From positions 26,815 to 90,814 of the forward strand of contig JABLXA010000010.1 of assembly GCA_013178415.1 (NCBI GenBank): DNA of 64,000 bases, given 5' to 3'. Under the pieces are notes generated by a model. The model did not search any database and was not told where the DNA came from. It worked only from the letters and a program-made list of their open reading frames with translations. Source of the DNA: Bacillota bacterium. GTDB taxonomy: Bacteria; Bacillota; SHA-98; Ch115. Numbering within the stretch: position 1 is the first letter of the stretch; every line of letters begins with the position of its first letter. This document shows positions 17,177 through 26,692 of this stretch, one piece after another. A program made the translations under genes and the position numbers.

Positions 17177-17605
17177 ATGCTGGAATATGATCGGCAAAAG
17201 GAGATTGTGCGTTACCTCGCGTCCGATTCCAGGGTCATACTAGCATTTCTTTTTGGTTCATTTGCAAAAGACAGAGCTAGGTCCAGTTCAGATCTGGATA
17301 TTGCCGTCTATCTAGCGTCGCCTTATTTAGACCAGGATGTTGCCGACATCTGGAATCATTTGGAAGATATTTCACACCGAGATGTAGATCTTATCGTGTT
17401 AAATGACGCCCCACCCGGTATATCCTGGACCGCAATGCGGGGGAGAATTCTTGTTGACAAAAATCCGAAGCTGCGGCTAGAACTCATGCTTGCAAAATCA
17501 CGCGAAGCTGAGGATTTCCGCGAGTTCCAAATGGATTTTTTGCGCGAAAGAAGCCGGCATTGGGGGAAGAAGCATGTTCAGCCTATCAGCAGAGCAGATC
17601 AATAG
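17177..17605 (+). CDS. MNT-type nucleotidyltransferase antitoxin (MntA-like)
   Basis: A 142-residue minimal nucleotidyltransferase: GSFAKDRARSSSDLDIAV carries the Gly27-Ser28 and Asp39-X-Asp41 catalytic motif, with a third Asp in HRDVDLIVL. ATG at 17177 is chosen from homology; the open frame begins 13 codons earlier. In type VII toxin-antitoxin systems such proteins AMPylate, and so block, the HEPN RNase encoded next. The gene overlaps the HEPN gene by 32 bp. All catalytic residues are present. Confidence 0.85.
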   Translation: MLEYDRQKEIVRYLASDSRVILAFLFGSFAKDRARSSSDLDIAVYLASPYLDQDVADIWNHLEDISHRDVDLIVLNDAPPGISWTAMRGRILVDKNPKLRLELMLAKSREAEDFREFQMDFLRERSRHWGKKHVQPISRADQ

Positions 17606-18014
17606 CATTGCGTTAAGGTTGGATTTTCTTCGAGTAGAAGCGGGGGATCTTCTCCGATTTGCCACCATGACCCAGGCGGATTATATTACAGATAGAGATC
17701 GTAGGCGCAGCTTGGAAAGATTGGTCGAAAACATTGTGAATGCCTGCACTGATATAGTCAAAATCGTATTATCTTCAGAAGATCTCCCTGTGCCGGAAAC
17801 TTATCGTGATGCTATGGTGCAGGCCGGGATAGTAGGGCTTCTTGAAGAGAGCCTTGCTGAGAAGCTCGCGGAATTCACCCGCATGAGAAATATCATTGCG
17901 CATCAATATCTTGATATTCGTTGGGCAGCGCTTCGCAACTTCATCGATGACAGCCCTGCCGCTTTGCGGCAATTTATCAGTAATGTAGAGGCTCTACTAA
18001 ATAAGGCCACCTGA
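17574..18014 (+). CDS. HEPN-domain RNase toxin (HepT-like)
   Basis: A 146-residue all-helical HEPN protein with the RNase motif R-X4-H (Arg105...His110 in MRNIIAHQYLD). The Tyr a short distance after the His is the usual AMPylation site in HepT proteins. The ATG at 17574 lies inside the end of the MNT gene. The length is full for the family, and the preceding promoter and partner are intact, so this should be a working toxin pair. Confidence 0.85.
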   Translation: MFSLSAEQINSIALRLDFLRVEAGDLLRFATMTQADYITDRDRRRSLERLVENIVNACTDIVKIVLSSEDLPVPETYRDAMVQAGIVGLLEESLAEKLAEFTRMRNIIAHQYLDIRWAALRNFIDDSPAALRQFISNVEALLNKAT

Positions 18015-18181
18015 AATATTAGAGAGAAAGTCATCACCTATACATTTAGGCTGGGAAGCTATGGTGGGGGCTGTTGATATCGGTGACACCTGGGCGACCA
18101 GACGTGGACGGGGAGAAGCCGGTAGCCCAAGAGATCACGTAAGCGACTATTTGGCGCCGCGAGATGTGTCCTACGAGCTCT

Positions 18182-18826
18182 CTAGCGGAAATAGATCAGA
18201 GCTCCAAGGCCAGAAAAGTCAAAGAGAATATGAGAGATGGTCGTCCAGAGAATCGAGCCAGTGCGTCTCGCTACCCAACCCCACATCAGGCCCACCAGCC
18301 CAGCTACAATCACCAAGGAAACGCTTCCCCCGGGCGCGGTATTTGGGAATACAGATTGGGGTGAAAAATGCCAGACCCCAAAGCCAATGGCCGGATAGAT
18401 ATAGCCAAGGAACAAATGACCTGGAAATATTTTAACATAAGTTCCTCGCCAAAGGACTTCCTCGAGGGTTCCATTGACCAGGGCGATACCGGACGACGCT
18501 AGAATGATCACTAGATCTGCTCTTGGCAATACTTTCGGGAAGGCATAGCCAAAACCCAAAATCAGAGGTATCATCAAGAGGGTCAAACCTAACCATGCCG
18601 GCCGCCCGAAACGGAAAGGCGTATCCCGGAATGACTCTCGGAAACCCTGGCGTCCTAGAATCCATAGAGAAAAGAATAGGCCCCAACAAATCCAGTAGAA
18701 TAGGAAACCGCCGAAATAGCCGGCCTTGGGGCCGAAGAGCGCAACCAGCCACTGATAACAAAGATAGGTGCTTATGGAGAGCACTAGTGGCATCAAAATC
18801 AAAGCCTTCTGTTTCAAGGAAAACAT
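18182..18826 (-). CDS. CPBP family intramembrane metalloprotease
   Basis: A 214-residue membrane protein with about six hydrophobic helices. The CPBP motifs are in order: Glu-Glu-X3-Arg in GTLEEVLWRG, His in FGVWHFSP, and His...Asp in ISHILFDFSG. It is a putative site-2-like protease, Rce1/Abi type. ATG at 18826 is chosen because GGAGGGGAGA lies just upstream on the minus strand; the TTG at 18844 would put that site inside the gene. Members in Gram-positives are linked to bacteriocin immunity or regulated proteolysis; no peptide gene is visible beside it. Confidence 0.85.
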   Translation of the reverse strand: MFSLKQKALILMPLVLSISTYLCYQWLVALFGPKAGYFGGFLFYWICWGLFFSLWILGRQGFRESFRDTPFRFGRPAWLGLTLLMIPLILGFGYAFPKVLPRADLVIILASSGIALVNGTLEEVLWRGTYVKIFPGHLFLGYIYPAIGFGVWHFSPQSVFPNTAPGGSVSLVIVAGLVGLMWGWVARRTGSILWTTISHILFDFSGLGALIYFR

Positions 18827-19182
18827 TGATCGTCTCCCCTCCAAACTGGTTTCGTTCTTGGTCGCACATGGCGGAGAAGGATGTCTCAGTAGTTATGGGG
18901 TTCAGGCTGTCAGCTACATCATGCAATTGGAAATGGGTCGCAGATATGAGTATATCATGGAAGAAGCTGGTTTACAACATGCGTATTCGGCCAAACTGGG
19001 AATATCCCATGGCCTCCCATGGATGATGGTATGCCCCTGGCAATTGGCGGCGCTAAGTTCAGATACATGCAAAACAGGTAGACAGAAAAGAGTGCAGGGG
19101 CTATCCTAGGTTGGAACTCGCTTACAGACAGGAGACACAAAGAACTTAACGCCTTTCTTCAATGATTGGAGGTTTATGCGAA
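18827..19182. other. gap between CPBP and methyltransferase genes
   Basis: Short frames run through it (for example plus-strand MEEAGLQHAYSAKLGISHGL near 18955-19015), but nothing is recognisable. GGAGG at 19168-19172 serves the methyltransferase. Confidence 0.3.
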
Positions 19183-19860
19183 ATGAGTAATCACGGGCCT
19201 GCAAATATCGAAAGGATGTCTGAATTCTTTGACAGAAGGGCGGAAGGCTATGACTCGCATATGAGGGAGGTACTTGCAGCCGATTTTCAACCTTTCTATA
19301 GAGCGGTGGCCACCCCCATGACTCCAACGAGCGAACGGATTTCCATCCTCGACCTTGGTTGCGGGACCGGTCTTGAGCTCGAAGATATCTTTGCCAGAAT
19401 TCCAAACGCTCGCGTTACTTGCATAGATTTATCAGCAAATATGCTGGATAGATTAAAAGCTAAATATCTCGGAAGGTCACATCAGCTCACTATCATCCAT
19501 GGGTCATATCTGACGACCCATTTCTCAGAAGGGAAATTCGACTATGCAGTGTCGGTCCAGGCGATGCATCACTTCGTAAAGGACATAAAACGAGGGTTGT
19601 ATGAAAGGATCAAAAATGCTCTCAAGCCAGGCGGCAAATATATAGAAGGTGACTATGTGGTATCCCCCGAGGAGGAAGAGCGTTATCTCGCTGAATATGC
19701 TGCAAAGATGGCCGGGGACCCTAGTGAGGCCATTTATCATGTAGATATCCCATTTTCGGTCGATACCCAGAGGAGACTTTTGTTAGAGGTAGGTTTCGCC
19801 AGAGTGGACGTTATCTTCAATAAGGAACGAGCCGCTGTCTATTCTGCCGCCCGATCATAG
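19183..19860 (+). CDS. class I SAM-dependent methyltransferase
   Basis: A 225-residue methyltransferase. Motif I ISILDLGCGTGLELEDIF, the acidic end of strand 2 in VTCIDLSANML and post-motif FDYAVSVQAMHHFV fit the UbiE/Methyltransf_25 group acting on small molecules. ATG at 19183 is chosen because GGAGG sits 10 nt before it. The C-terminal beta hairpin (VGFARVDVIFNKERAAVYSA) is present, so the fold is complete. Substrate unknown and no clear operon partner. Confidence 0.85.
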   Translation: MSNHGPANIERMSEFFDRRAEGYDSHMREVLAADFQPFYRAVATPMTPTSERISILDLGCGTGLELEDIFARIPNARVTCIDLSANMLDRLKAKYLGRSHQLTIIHGSYLTTHFSEGKFDYAVSVQAMHHFVKDIKRGLYERIKNALKPGGKYIEGDYVVSPEEEERYLAEYAAKMAGDPSEAIYHVDIPFSVDTQRRLLLEVGFARVDVIFNKERAAVYSAARS

Positions 19861-20161
19861 TGATTTGTTTCTATCTGGATGCATAAATGATAAAGTGCAG
19901 CGTATCTCGCCCTGGCTGAAAGAGAGAAATGTGAGCTTTGGACGGCTGATGCGCCTTTTGCCAGGGTCGCATCAGTCAGCTATCCATTGGTTCGAAGCCT
20001 GGCGCAGGGTTAGGTTCGATAAAGGCCGGGCAGCGCGCAGCTTAAGATCTTTCGGTTTTTAAAGGTGAATGGTATAATAAATTTAATCCTTTTAATAATG
20101 TCTAGGATTTTGTGGCTCCCAGAGCCACGCAGTTCTATTGTCTTGCGAAAGGAGAATGTGA
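19861..20161. other. leader of the second AAA-nuclease gene
   Basis: No gene recognised. TATAAT at 20073-20078 lies in the context TGGTATAAT, shared with the leader of copy 1 (4766-4774). GAAAGGAG precedes the ATG at 20162. Confidence 0.35.
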
Positions 20162-21943
20162 ATGATCGCGCCCAAGATTCCACCGGTAGAGGAATTAGTC
20201 TCCGAAGAGGAATTTACCGACCGGGTGGAGATCCTGCGGGAACTGGAAGGCTGGGTTCGAAATATCAAACGCCGCATCTCCAGCAGCCAGGCGCTCATCT
20301 CTCCGCGCCGTCTGGGCAAGACCGCCGTATTGGACCGGCTGGTCAATACGGTTTTCTTTAAGGATTATGAGGTGGCGCCCTTCTACTTTAAGATGAAGCG
20401 GGAGGAGACCACGCTACATAAATTTCTGCTCGAATACTACACAACCTTTTTTCGACAATATATCGCCTATATCCTCAAGGATTCGGCGTTATATGGAAAT
20501 AGATCCACAGATCTCAAAGATCTATTGGACATAAAGACAGATGACGAAAGGATTCGGTATATTCAAGAACAGCATATAAAGAAGTTTGTAAAAAGATATC
20601 ACCACTATGGTTGGCAGGACGCGCGCAACCATTGGGAGGACATGATCGCCACCCCCGAATACCTTGGGTCCGCTCTGGGGATCAATGTGGCGGTGATTAT
20701 CGACGAGTTCCAGGACATGAAATTCTACATATACGATGCCGAGGATGAGATGAAAGTAGACCCAAAGACCGATAGGCCAACGGACCTCACGGCCACCTAT
20801 GACCGCCAGTCCCAGAGCCGGCGCGCCCCTATGCTGGTCTCAGGCTCGGCGGTGACCGTGATCTTTCGCACCGTCATGGGTGGTCCTTTGGGTGGACGGT
20901 TTGGCTTTAAGTATCTGAAGCCCCTGACAATCGAGGACGGGGCCGCGCTGCTAAAAAAGCTGCTCAAAGTCCGGGACGCTGAGACTACGGATGAACTCGC
21001 CATCTATCTGAGTTCCCAGGTGAACGGTCATCCATATTACGTTTACTGCTGCGCCGAATCAGATTGTCCCGGCAAGAGCTTTCTCACCAGAGAGGAGATT
21101 GACAGGGTCATCGAATATGAAGCCACCAGGGGCAAGATCTTCGGCTTTTGGGAGACCCATTTTGCGGAGAACCGGCAGTTCATCAACCAGGATAACGACA
21201 TGGAACTCGGCAAGAAGATCATCTACTACTTTACGAAATACAACAACGCTCCTGTGAACATAGATGAAATCGCTGGCAAGCTCAAAGTGAGCAAGCACGC
21301 CGTGGAAGAAAAGATCGAGAAGCTCTACCAGGCGGACTTGGTATACCGGAGCGACTTCAAGTATTACACCTTCAACGACATTATGCTCATGCGCTACATC
21401 CAGAACCGGTATGAAAACGAGCTGAAGGACATAGAGAAGGTGGATTTAAGTGAGCAGGGGCTTTTCAACTATGTGAAAGGCAAGTTTTTGGAGATGGTGG
21501 TGCAAAATGTGATGTCCAGGTTCAACGGGGAAGAGTTGGACGGAGTCCTCTTCGGTCGCCCTGGAGAGAAGGTCACGGCTCCGCTTTTCAAGGCGCATGG
21601 CGACATCGTCGTAAAGCTGCCTGATTCGCAGGAATACCAGGTTGATGCGTATGGGGATTACGAGGCGGATGGGGCGAGGCACGTGTGGGTAGCGGAATGC
21701 AAGTACCGCAAGAAGGAACCAATGACTGCGCAGGAAGTGGAGAGGGCGCTTGCGGCGGCAAAAGCGGTTCAGGAAGCGCGCAGCAGTCATGACTTTGTGG
21801 TTTGGCTTGTTTCGACGGGCGGGTTTACCCAGGAGGCGCTTGCCATGGCGCGAGAAAAAGCATGCCTCATCTCCGGGCAGCAGGAGATCAACGAGATCGC
21901 CCGTCTGTATGGCATCGGCGTGAAGGTAGTTGAATTGGAGTGA
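20162..21943 (+). CDS. AAA ATPase fused to PD-(D/E)XK nuclease-like domain (copy 2)
   Basis: A 593-residue paralogue of the protein at 4.9 kb, very similar along its whole length. P-loop SPRRLGKT is at residues 47-54, Walker B in VAVIIDEFQDM, then GSAVTVIFRTVMGG, winged-helix KLKVSKHAVEEKIEKLYQAD and nuclease-like YQVDAYGDYE...WVAECKYRK. It lacks the Lys/Gln-rich C-terminal insert of copy 1 and differs most at about residues 110-140 and 195-215. Divergence is mainly in loops, with catalytic residues kept, so it is probably active. ATG has AAGGAG 7 nt upstream. Confidence 0.85.
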   Translation: MIAPKIPPVEELVSEEEFTDRVEILRELEGWVRNIKRRISSSQALISPRRLGKTAVLDRLVNTVFFKDYEVAPFYFKMKREETTLHKFLLEYYTTFFRQYIAYILKDSALYGNRSTDLKDLLDIKTDDERIRYIQEQHIKKFVKRYHHYGWQDARNHWEDMIATPEYLGSALGINVAVIIDEFQDMKFYIYDAEDEMKVDPKTDRPTDLTATYDRQSQSRRAPMLVSGSAVTVIFRTVMGGPLGGRFGFKYLKPLTIEDGAALLKKLLKVRDAETTDELAIYLSSQVNGHPYYVYCCAESDCPGKSFLTREEIDRVIEYEATRGKIFGFWETHFAENRQFINQDNDMELGKKIIYYFTKYNNAPVNIDEIAGKLKVSKHAVEEKIEKLYQADLVYRSDFKYYTFNDIMLMRYIQNRYENELKDIEKVDLSEQGLFNYVKGKFLEMVVQNVMSRFNGEELDGVLFGRPGEKVTAPLFKAHGDIVVKLPDSQEYQVDAYGDYEADGARHVWVAECKYRKKEPMTAQEVERALAAAKAVQEARSSHDFVVWLVSTGGFTQEALAMAREKACLISGQQEINEIARLYGIGVKVVELE

Positions 21944-22050
21944 CACGCGTTATTGCCACTCCTTGATTACCCGTTTCATAAACTCGGCCGGCACCTAGGT
22001 CCTTCTATGGACGGAACAGATCGTAACCGTACTTTATACTTGTAGGCGCA

Positions 22051-22200
22051 GTGAAAGACGTGGATATCAAGGTCTGGGATGCCAGTTAACGCGTGAACCT
22101 GCGCGGGCCGATCCTGCTGGCGCGCGCCTTCATTCCCGGGATGGTGGCCCGCAATTGGGGCGTATTCGTTTACGTGTCCTCCGCATCGCGGACAGGAGAC
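22051..22200 (+). pseudogene. short-chain dehydrogenase remnant
   Basis: About 50 codons in one frame with one internal stop. VWDAS-stop-RVNLRGPILLARAF, then IPGMVARNWGVFVYVSSASR, corresponds to the middle of an SDR (the N-X-RG helix and the strand with the catalytic Ser). Both ends are missing, including the cofactor and YxxxK motifs. Confidence 0.5.
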
Positions 22201-22207
22201 TTCATCC

Positions 22208-22612
22208 ATGCAGGCGTTGACTGACGCCGGAATTAATATTCCTGAACAGGGCCAGACGGTCGGGAGCCGCTCGCTGACGCCTGAGCAATTCGAGCAGGCG
22301 GCAGCGCTTTGCCATTCGGTGCGCACGACGCTTGCCGAGCAGTCAGCGGGCTGGAAGGAACGCTCCATCTTCGAACAACAATGGCTCATTCGTGCTTTTT
22401 GCCAGAAAGCCTCCCTGCCCGTGGACGAATGGTTTCGGGCGCTCGAACGGTTGGAGGCGGCTTTGCGGCAGCAGGACTCCACCGCACTGGCAATGATCAA
22501 TGCTCCATTGGACCGCCTGGCAGTTTACTACGACCATCTTTACGAGATGGCCAGGGGGTATGTGAAAGATCTAGTGCAACGTGATGAACAACTCCGTATT
22601 ATCAGGGGTTGA
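22208..22612 (+). CDS. hypothetical helical protein
   Basis: A 134-codon frame that I do not recognise. It is rich in Ala, Gln, Leu and Arg with alternating helix-like stretches (LTPEQFEQAAALCHSVRTTL, LPVDEWFRALERLEAALRQQ) and ends in a helix with MARGYVKDLVQRDEQ. No cysteine cluster or membrane segment. It follows immediately on an SDR remnant, has no clear Shine-Dalgarno, and may itself be a fragment of a longer protein. Confidence 0.4.
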   Translation: MQALTDAGINIPEQGQTVGSRSLTPEQFEQAAALCHSVRTTLAEQSAGWKERSIFEQQWLIRAFCQKASLPVDEWFRALERLEAALRQQDSTALAMINAPLDRLAVYYDHLYEMARGYVKDLVQRDEQLRIIRG

Positions 22613-22655
22613 CAGGCAGAAGTCGAACAGCTTCATTCGTTATTGGGATAGGCGT

Positions 22656-22914
22656 TCACACCTGCGTATTTGTGTCGCTGCAATGTGCGCTCTGCAACAG
22701 GTGGAATAAATGGCGAGTAACATTGGCTACTAAGAATGGATGATTATTGCAGATATGAAATGCATAAGCTGCCGCCATTTCAAAGATGTCTCTATGGAGG
22801 AACTCCCCGTTGAAGGAGGCCTGTGGCATCGCCAGGGCTGAAAGCAATAAATCGATGTCGCGAATGCCTGGGTGCCCCCCATAGCGTTCAATCTGGTCCT
22901 TATGAACTTCGATC
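22656..22914 (-). pseudogene. truncated duplicate of Doc/Fic toxin gene
   Basis: The minus strand carries the middle of a Doc toxin (IDLLLSALAMPQASFNGEFL, then HRDIFEMAAAYAFHICNNHP). After HPF it diverges to unrelated sequence before the catalytic D-X-NK part. The N-terminus is cut near 22914. The 179 bp at 22736-22914 align without gaps, with 4 mismatches, to the intact toxin gene at 47.99-48.17 kb. Confidence 0.7.
22736..22914. repeat. 179-bp near-identical repeat, partner at 47991-48169
   Basis: Same orientation, constant offset of 25255 bp and 4 substitutions by eye. It covers the middle of the Doc gene only. It marks a recent duplication, gene conversion or deletion event between two sites 25 kb apart that flank the helicase/methyltransferase island. 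Confidence 0.8.
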
Positions 22915-23064
22915 TATACTATAATGGTAGTGTTGTTGTTACTCGGGCACTCGTTGCTAGACATGATGCTCCATCTTTCTGATCTATGTAAGGTGCCTAC
23001 CAAGGGACGTGTTACACCCTACAGAGTATTATTTTGTGAGCTAAAGGTGAACGACAGTACCCGT

Positions 23065-23106
23065 CCGCTTTATGGACAGGTTACCATCAAACTGGTACAT
23101 AAGCGG
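23065..23106 (+). promoter_or_regulatory. imperfect hairpin over the ribosome-binding site of the helicase gene
   Basis: CCGCTTTATG (23065-23074) can pair with CATAAGCGG (23098-23106) around one bulged T. Inside it, GTTACCA pairs with TGGTAC around the loop TCAAAC. The 3' arm includes part of the weak Shine-Dalgarno GCGGGG, 10 nt before the ATG at 23117. It could hide the ribosome site of the first defence gene. Confidence 0.4.
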
Positions 23107-23116
23107 GGAACACATC

Positions 23117-26100
23117 ATGAGTACGCTCGAGGAACTCTTGCCCAACGCCGCGGTGCGCGGCATTCACCCTGACTGCCTGGTCACCGTCGTCGGAGCTCAA
23201 TGGTTTGGTTCAGACGCGGTTGAGCTGACATACAAGGATCCGACCGGCCGAGTAGCTAACGTGCTGCTTTTCAGGCAGGATGAATCCCGTCTCCAAGTGG
23301 TGGAGCATGGGCGGCCCTGGAGCTTCGATGGGGACGGCAGCCTTTTTCGGCTCGTTTCGGAAGCATACCGTATTCGGCTGACGCACCTCTTCGACCCGGT
23401 GATGGCTGTACATACCTCGCTGGTCGAGCCATTGCCACACCAGATCACCGCGGTTTATGAGACTATGCTGCCACGGCAACCGCTCCGCTTTCTCCTGGCC
23501 GATGATCCGGGAGCGGGTAAGACCATCATGGCTGGGCTCCTGATTAAGGAGCTAATCGCCCGTGGTGACCTACAGCGTTGCCTTGTGGTGTGCCCGGGAA
23601 GTCTTGCCGAACAGTGGCAGGATGAGCTTTACCGGCGCTTCCAGCTAAACTTCGAAATCATGACCAACGATAAGCTGGAGGCCGCCCGAACCGGGAACTG
23701 GTTTCGCGAAAACAACCTGGTTATTGCCAGGCTCGATAAGCTCTCTCGTGACGAGGATGTCCAGGCGAAGCTTAAGGCCCCCGAATGCCAATGGGACCTG
23801 GTAGTAGTCGACGAGGCGCACAAATTGTCGGCGACGTTCTTTGCAGGTGAGGTCAAGTATACCAAGCGTTACAGATTGGGACAGTTACTCTCGACGCTCA
23901 CTCGCCACTTCCTTCTTATGACCGCCACGCCGCATAACGGCAAGGAGGCAGATTTTCAGCTTTTCATGGCCCTTCTGGACGGAGATCGGTTTGAAGGGCG
24001 TTACCGTGATGGCGTGCACACCGTGGATGTCTCTGACCTGATGCGTCGCATGGTGAAGGAGAAGCTACTCAAGTTCGATGGAACGCGGCTATTCCCCGAG
24101 CGTATCGCCTACACCGTACCCTACAGGCTGTCAGATGCCGAGGCGAGGCTTTACAAAGAAGTAACCGGGTACGTCCGAGAGGAGTTCAATCGGGCAGATG
24201 CTTTGCAAAACGAGAAGCGGGCCGGCACGGTAGGGTTCGCGCTCACCATTCTTCAACGGCGGCTGGCCTCCTCGCCAGAGGCCATCTACCAGTCCCTTAG
24301 ACGGCGACGGGAACGGCTGGAAAAACGGCTTCGCGAACTCGAATTGCTCCAGCGTGGAGCGACCGTGGTTCTTCCAATCGAAGGCCCGGTTTTGGATGCC
24401 GAGGATGTGGAGGACCTGGAGGATGCTCCGGAAACTGAAGTTGCCGTCGCCGAGGAACAGGTTCTGGACCAAGCTACGGCCGCGCGCACCATAGGCGAGC
24501 TCAGGGCCGAAATCGAGGTGCTCAACCGCCTTGAGCGCCTGGCTCAATCCGTACGCCATAATGGCGAGGACCGCAAGTGGTGCGAGCTGGCCAACTTGCT
24601 GAGCGAGATCTTTACGCCTTCCGTTCTGGTCGGCCGCGTGGCTGAAGAAGCCGCACCATATGGGTCAGGCGATATCCCCCGTCCCGCGCCGTCGCCCCAG
24701 GAGAAGCTGGTCATCTTTACCGAGCACCGGGATACGCTGTTCTACCTTCATGAGCGAATTAGCACGCTTCTCGGACGCCCGGAGGCGGTGGTGTGCATCC
24801 ATGGTGGCATGGGCCGCGAAGAGCGGATGAAGGCGCAAGAGGCCTTCAGGATGGATCCAGAGGTGCGGGTGCTCGTTGCAACTGACGCGGCCGGCGAAGG
24901 CATCAACCTTCAACGCTCCCACCTCATGATTAATTATGACCTACCTTGGAATCCCAATCGTCTTGAGCAGCGCTTTGGGCGTATCCATCGCATCGGTCAG
25001 ACGGAGGTCTGCCATCTGTGGAATTTGGTGGCCGAGGAAACGCGTGAAGGTGAGGTCTACCAGACCCTGCTCAAGAAGCTTGAAGAGGCTCGCAAGGCTC
25101 TGGGCGGGCAGGTGTTTAATGTTCTTGGCAAGGTGCAGTTTGAGGGCCGGCCCTTGCGCGATCTGTTGATCGAGGCGATTCGCTATGGCGAGATGCCTGA
25201 GATTCGGGAACGCATCACCCGCGTCGTGGCCAATGCGTTCGACCAGGGTCGGCTTCAAGATCTCCTAGAGGAACGCGTACTCGCTGTCGAAGCTATGGAC
25301 ATGAGTCGGGTGCAACGCGTCCGGGAGGAGATGGAGCGGGCTGAGGCTCGGCGCTTGCAGCCGCACTACATCGAGTCATTCTTTTTGGAAGCCTTCCGGC
25401 AACTTGGAGGCACCATTAGGCAGCGTGAACCGCACCGCTACGAGATTACCCATGTACCTGCACAAATACGTAGCCGCGACCACCTGATAGGCACTGGCGA
25501 GCCCGTGCTGCCACCATATGAACGAGTCGTCTTTGACAAGCCGTTGATCGCACCCCAAGGTCAACCGCTGGCAGCTTTTCTGTGCCCAGGTCACCCCTTG
25601 CTCGACGCCACACTGGATCTTATCCTCGAACGCCACCGCGACCTGCTGCGCCACGGAACTGTGCTGGTCGACGAGCGCGACTCAGGGGACGCTCCTCGGC
25701 TGTTGTTTTACCTGGAACACGCCGTTCAAGACGCCAGCCGTACACGTACTGGTCAGCAGCGCGTCATCTCAAAGCGCATGCTGTACGTAGAACTAGATGC
25801 GGCAGGCCGCGCTCACCACATTGACTATGCGCCCTACCTGGACTACCGCCCGCTTAAGCCGGATGAACCAGATGTCGAGACTATTCTTAAACGCCCCGAG
25901 TGTGCCTGGATCACGCACGACCTGGAACAGAAGGCGCTGGGCTACGCCATTGCCCAGGTCGTGCCGGAACATCTGCAAGAGGTTCGTTCTCGCCGCCTGG
26001 CGCTCATTGACAAGACCCGCGCGGCGGTAAAGGATCGCCTGGCTAAGGAGATCAGCTACTGGGATCACAGGGCGGAGGAGCTCAAGATACAAGAACAGGC

Positions 26101-26692
26101 CGGCAAGCCCAACGCCCGTTTAAATTCGCAAGAGGCGCGCCGGCGGGCCGATGAACTACAGGCACGTCTCGAGCGGCGCATGGAGCAACTCAGCCTGGAA
26201 GGGCAAATCTCGGCTCTGCCACCGGTGGTGCTTGGGGGTCTGGTGGTCATTCCTATAGGGTTACTAGCGAAAATGATGGGCATTACCCCGAGCACCCCAG
26301 TTGGCGCTACCGATACACAAGCCGCAGCCACTCGCGCCCGCGCTATTGTGATGGAGGTTGAGCGGCGGCTGGGCTTTGAGCCGGTCGACCGGGAGGCTGA
26401 TAAGGTCGGCTACGATATTGAAAGCCATATACCCGGCACCGGCAAGCTCCGTTTCATCGAAGTCAAAGGGCGGGTGAGCGGCGCCACTACGGTCACCATG
26501 ACCAAGAACGAGATTCTATATTCGCTCAACAAGCCCGACGACTATATTCTAGCCGTCGTCGAGTTTCTCGATGGCGATCAGTATCGCGTCCACTACATAC
26601 GCGCTCCATTCCAGCGCGAGCCGGATTTCGGGGTGACGAGCGTGAACTATGATTTCGCCGAGCTGTTGGCGAGGGCGGAGGAACCAGCATGA
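23117..26692 (+). CDS. SNF2-type helicase with DUF3883-like C-terminus (defence island)
   Basis: A 1191-residue superfamily 2 ATPase: Walker A DDPGAGKT (129-136), DEAH box (232-235) and MTATPHNGKEADF as motif III. The C-terminal helicase half has VIFTEHRDTL, VLVATDAAGEGINLQ and LEQRFGRIHRIGQ. A long helical region follows, and the last about 120 residues (LGFEPVDREADKVGYDIESH...LRFIEVKGR) resemble DUF3883, a restriction-endonuclease-like fold often attached to defence helicases. ATG at 23117 is preferred over the frame start at 23072 because homology begins at STLEELLPNAAVRG. It is first in a row of four large genes and overlaps the next by ATGA. It probably translocates on DNA; DrmD of DISARM is a relative by domain type. 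Confidence 0.88.
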   Translation: MSTLEELLPNAAVRGIHPDCLVTVVGAQWFGSDAVELTYKDPTGRVANVLLFRQDESRLQVVEHGRPWSFDGDGSLFRLVSEAYRIRLTHLFDPVMAVHTSLVEPLPHQITAVYETMLPRQPLRFLLADDPGAGKTIMAGLLIKELIARGDLQRCLVVCPGSLAEQWQDELYRRFQLNFEIMTNDKLEAARTGNWFRENNLVIARLDKLSRDEDVQAKLKAPECQWDLVVVDEAHKLSATFFAGEVKYTKRYRLGQLLSTLTRHFLLMTATPHNGKEADFQLFMALLDGDRFEGRYRDGVHTVDVSDLMRRMVKEKLLKFDGTRLFPERIAYTVPYRLSDAEARLYKEVTGYVREEFNRADALQNEKRAGTVGFALTILQRRLASSPEAIYQSLRRRRERLEKRLRELELLQRGATVVLPIEGPVLDAEDVEDLEDAPETEVAVAEEQVLDQATAARTIGELRAEIEVLNRLERLAQSVRHNGEDRKWCELANLLSEIFTPSVLVGRVAEEAAPYGSGDIPRPAPSPQEKLVIFTEHRDTLFYLHERISTLLGRPEAVVCIHGGMGREERMKAQEAFRMDPEVRVLVATDAAGEGINLQRSHLMINYDLPWNPNRLEQRFGRIHRIGQTEVCHLWNLVAEETREGEVYQTLLKKLEEARKALGGQVFNVLGKVQFEGRPLRDLLIEAIRYGEMPEIRERITRVVANAFDQGRLQDLLEERVLAVEAMDMSRVQRVREEMERAEARRLQPHYIESFFLEAFRQLGGTIRQREPHRYEITHVPAQIRSRDHLIGTGEPVLPPYERVVFDKPLIAPQGQPLAAFLCPGHPLLDATLDLILERHRDLLRHGTVLVDERDSGDAPRLLFYLEHAVQDASRTRTGQQRVISKRMLYVELDAAGRAHHIDYAPYLDYRPLKPDEPDVETILKRPECAWITHDLEQKALGYAIAQVVPEHLQEVRSRRLALIDKTRAAVKDRLAKEISYWDHRAEELKIQEQAGKPNARLNSQEARRRADELQARLERRMEQLSLEGQISALPPVVLGGLVVIPIGLLAKMMGITPSTPVGATDTQAAATRARAIVMEVERRLGFEPVDREADKVGYDIESHIPGTGKLRFIEVKGRVSGATTVTMTKNEILYSLNKPDDYILAVVEFLDGDQYRVHYIRAPFQREPDFGVTSVNYDFAELLARAEEPA

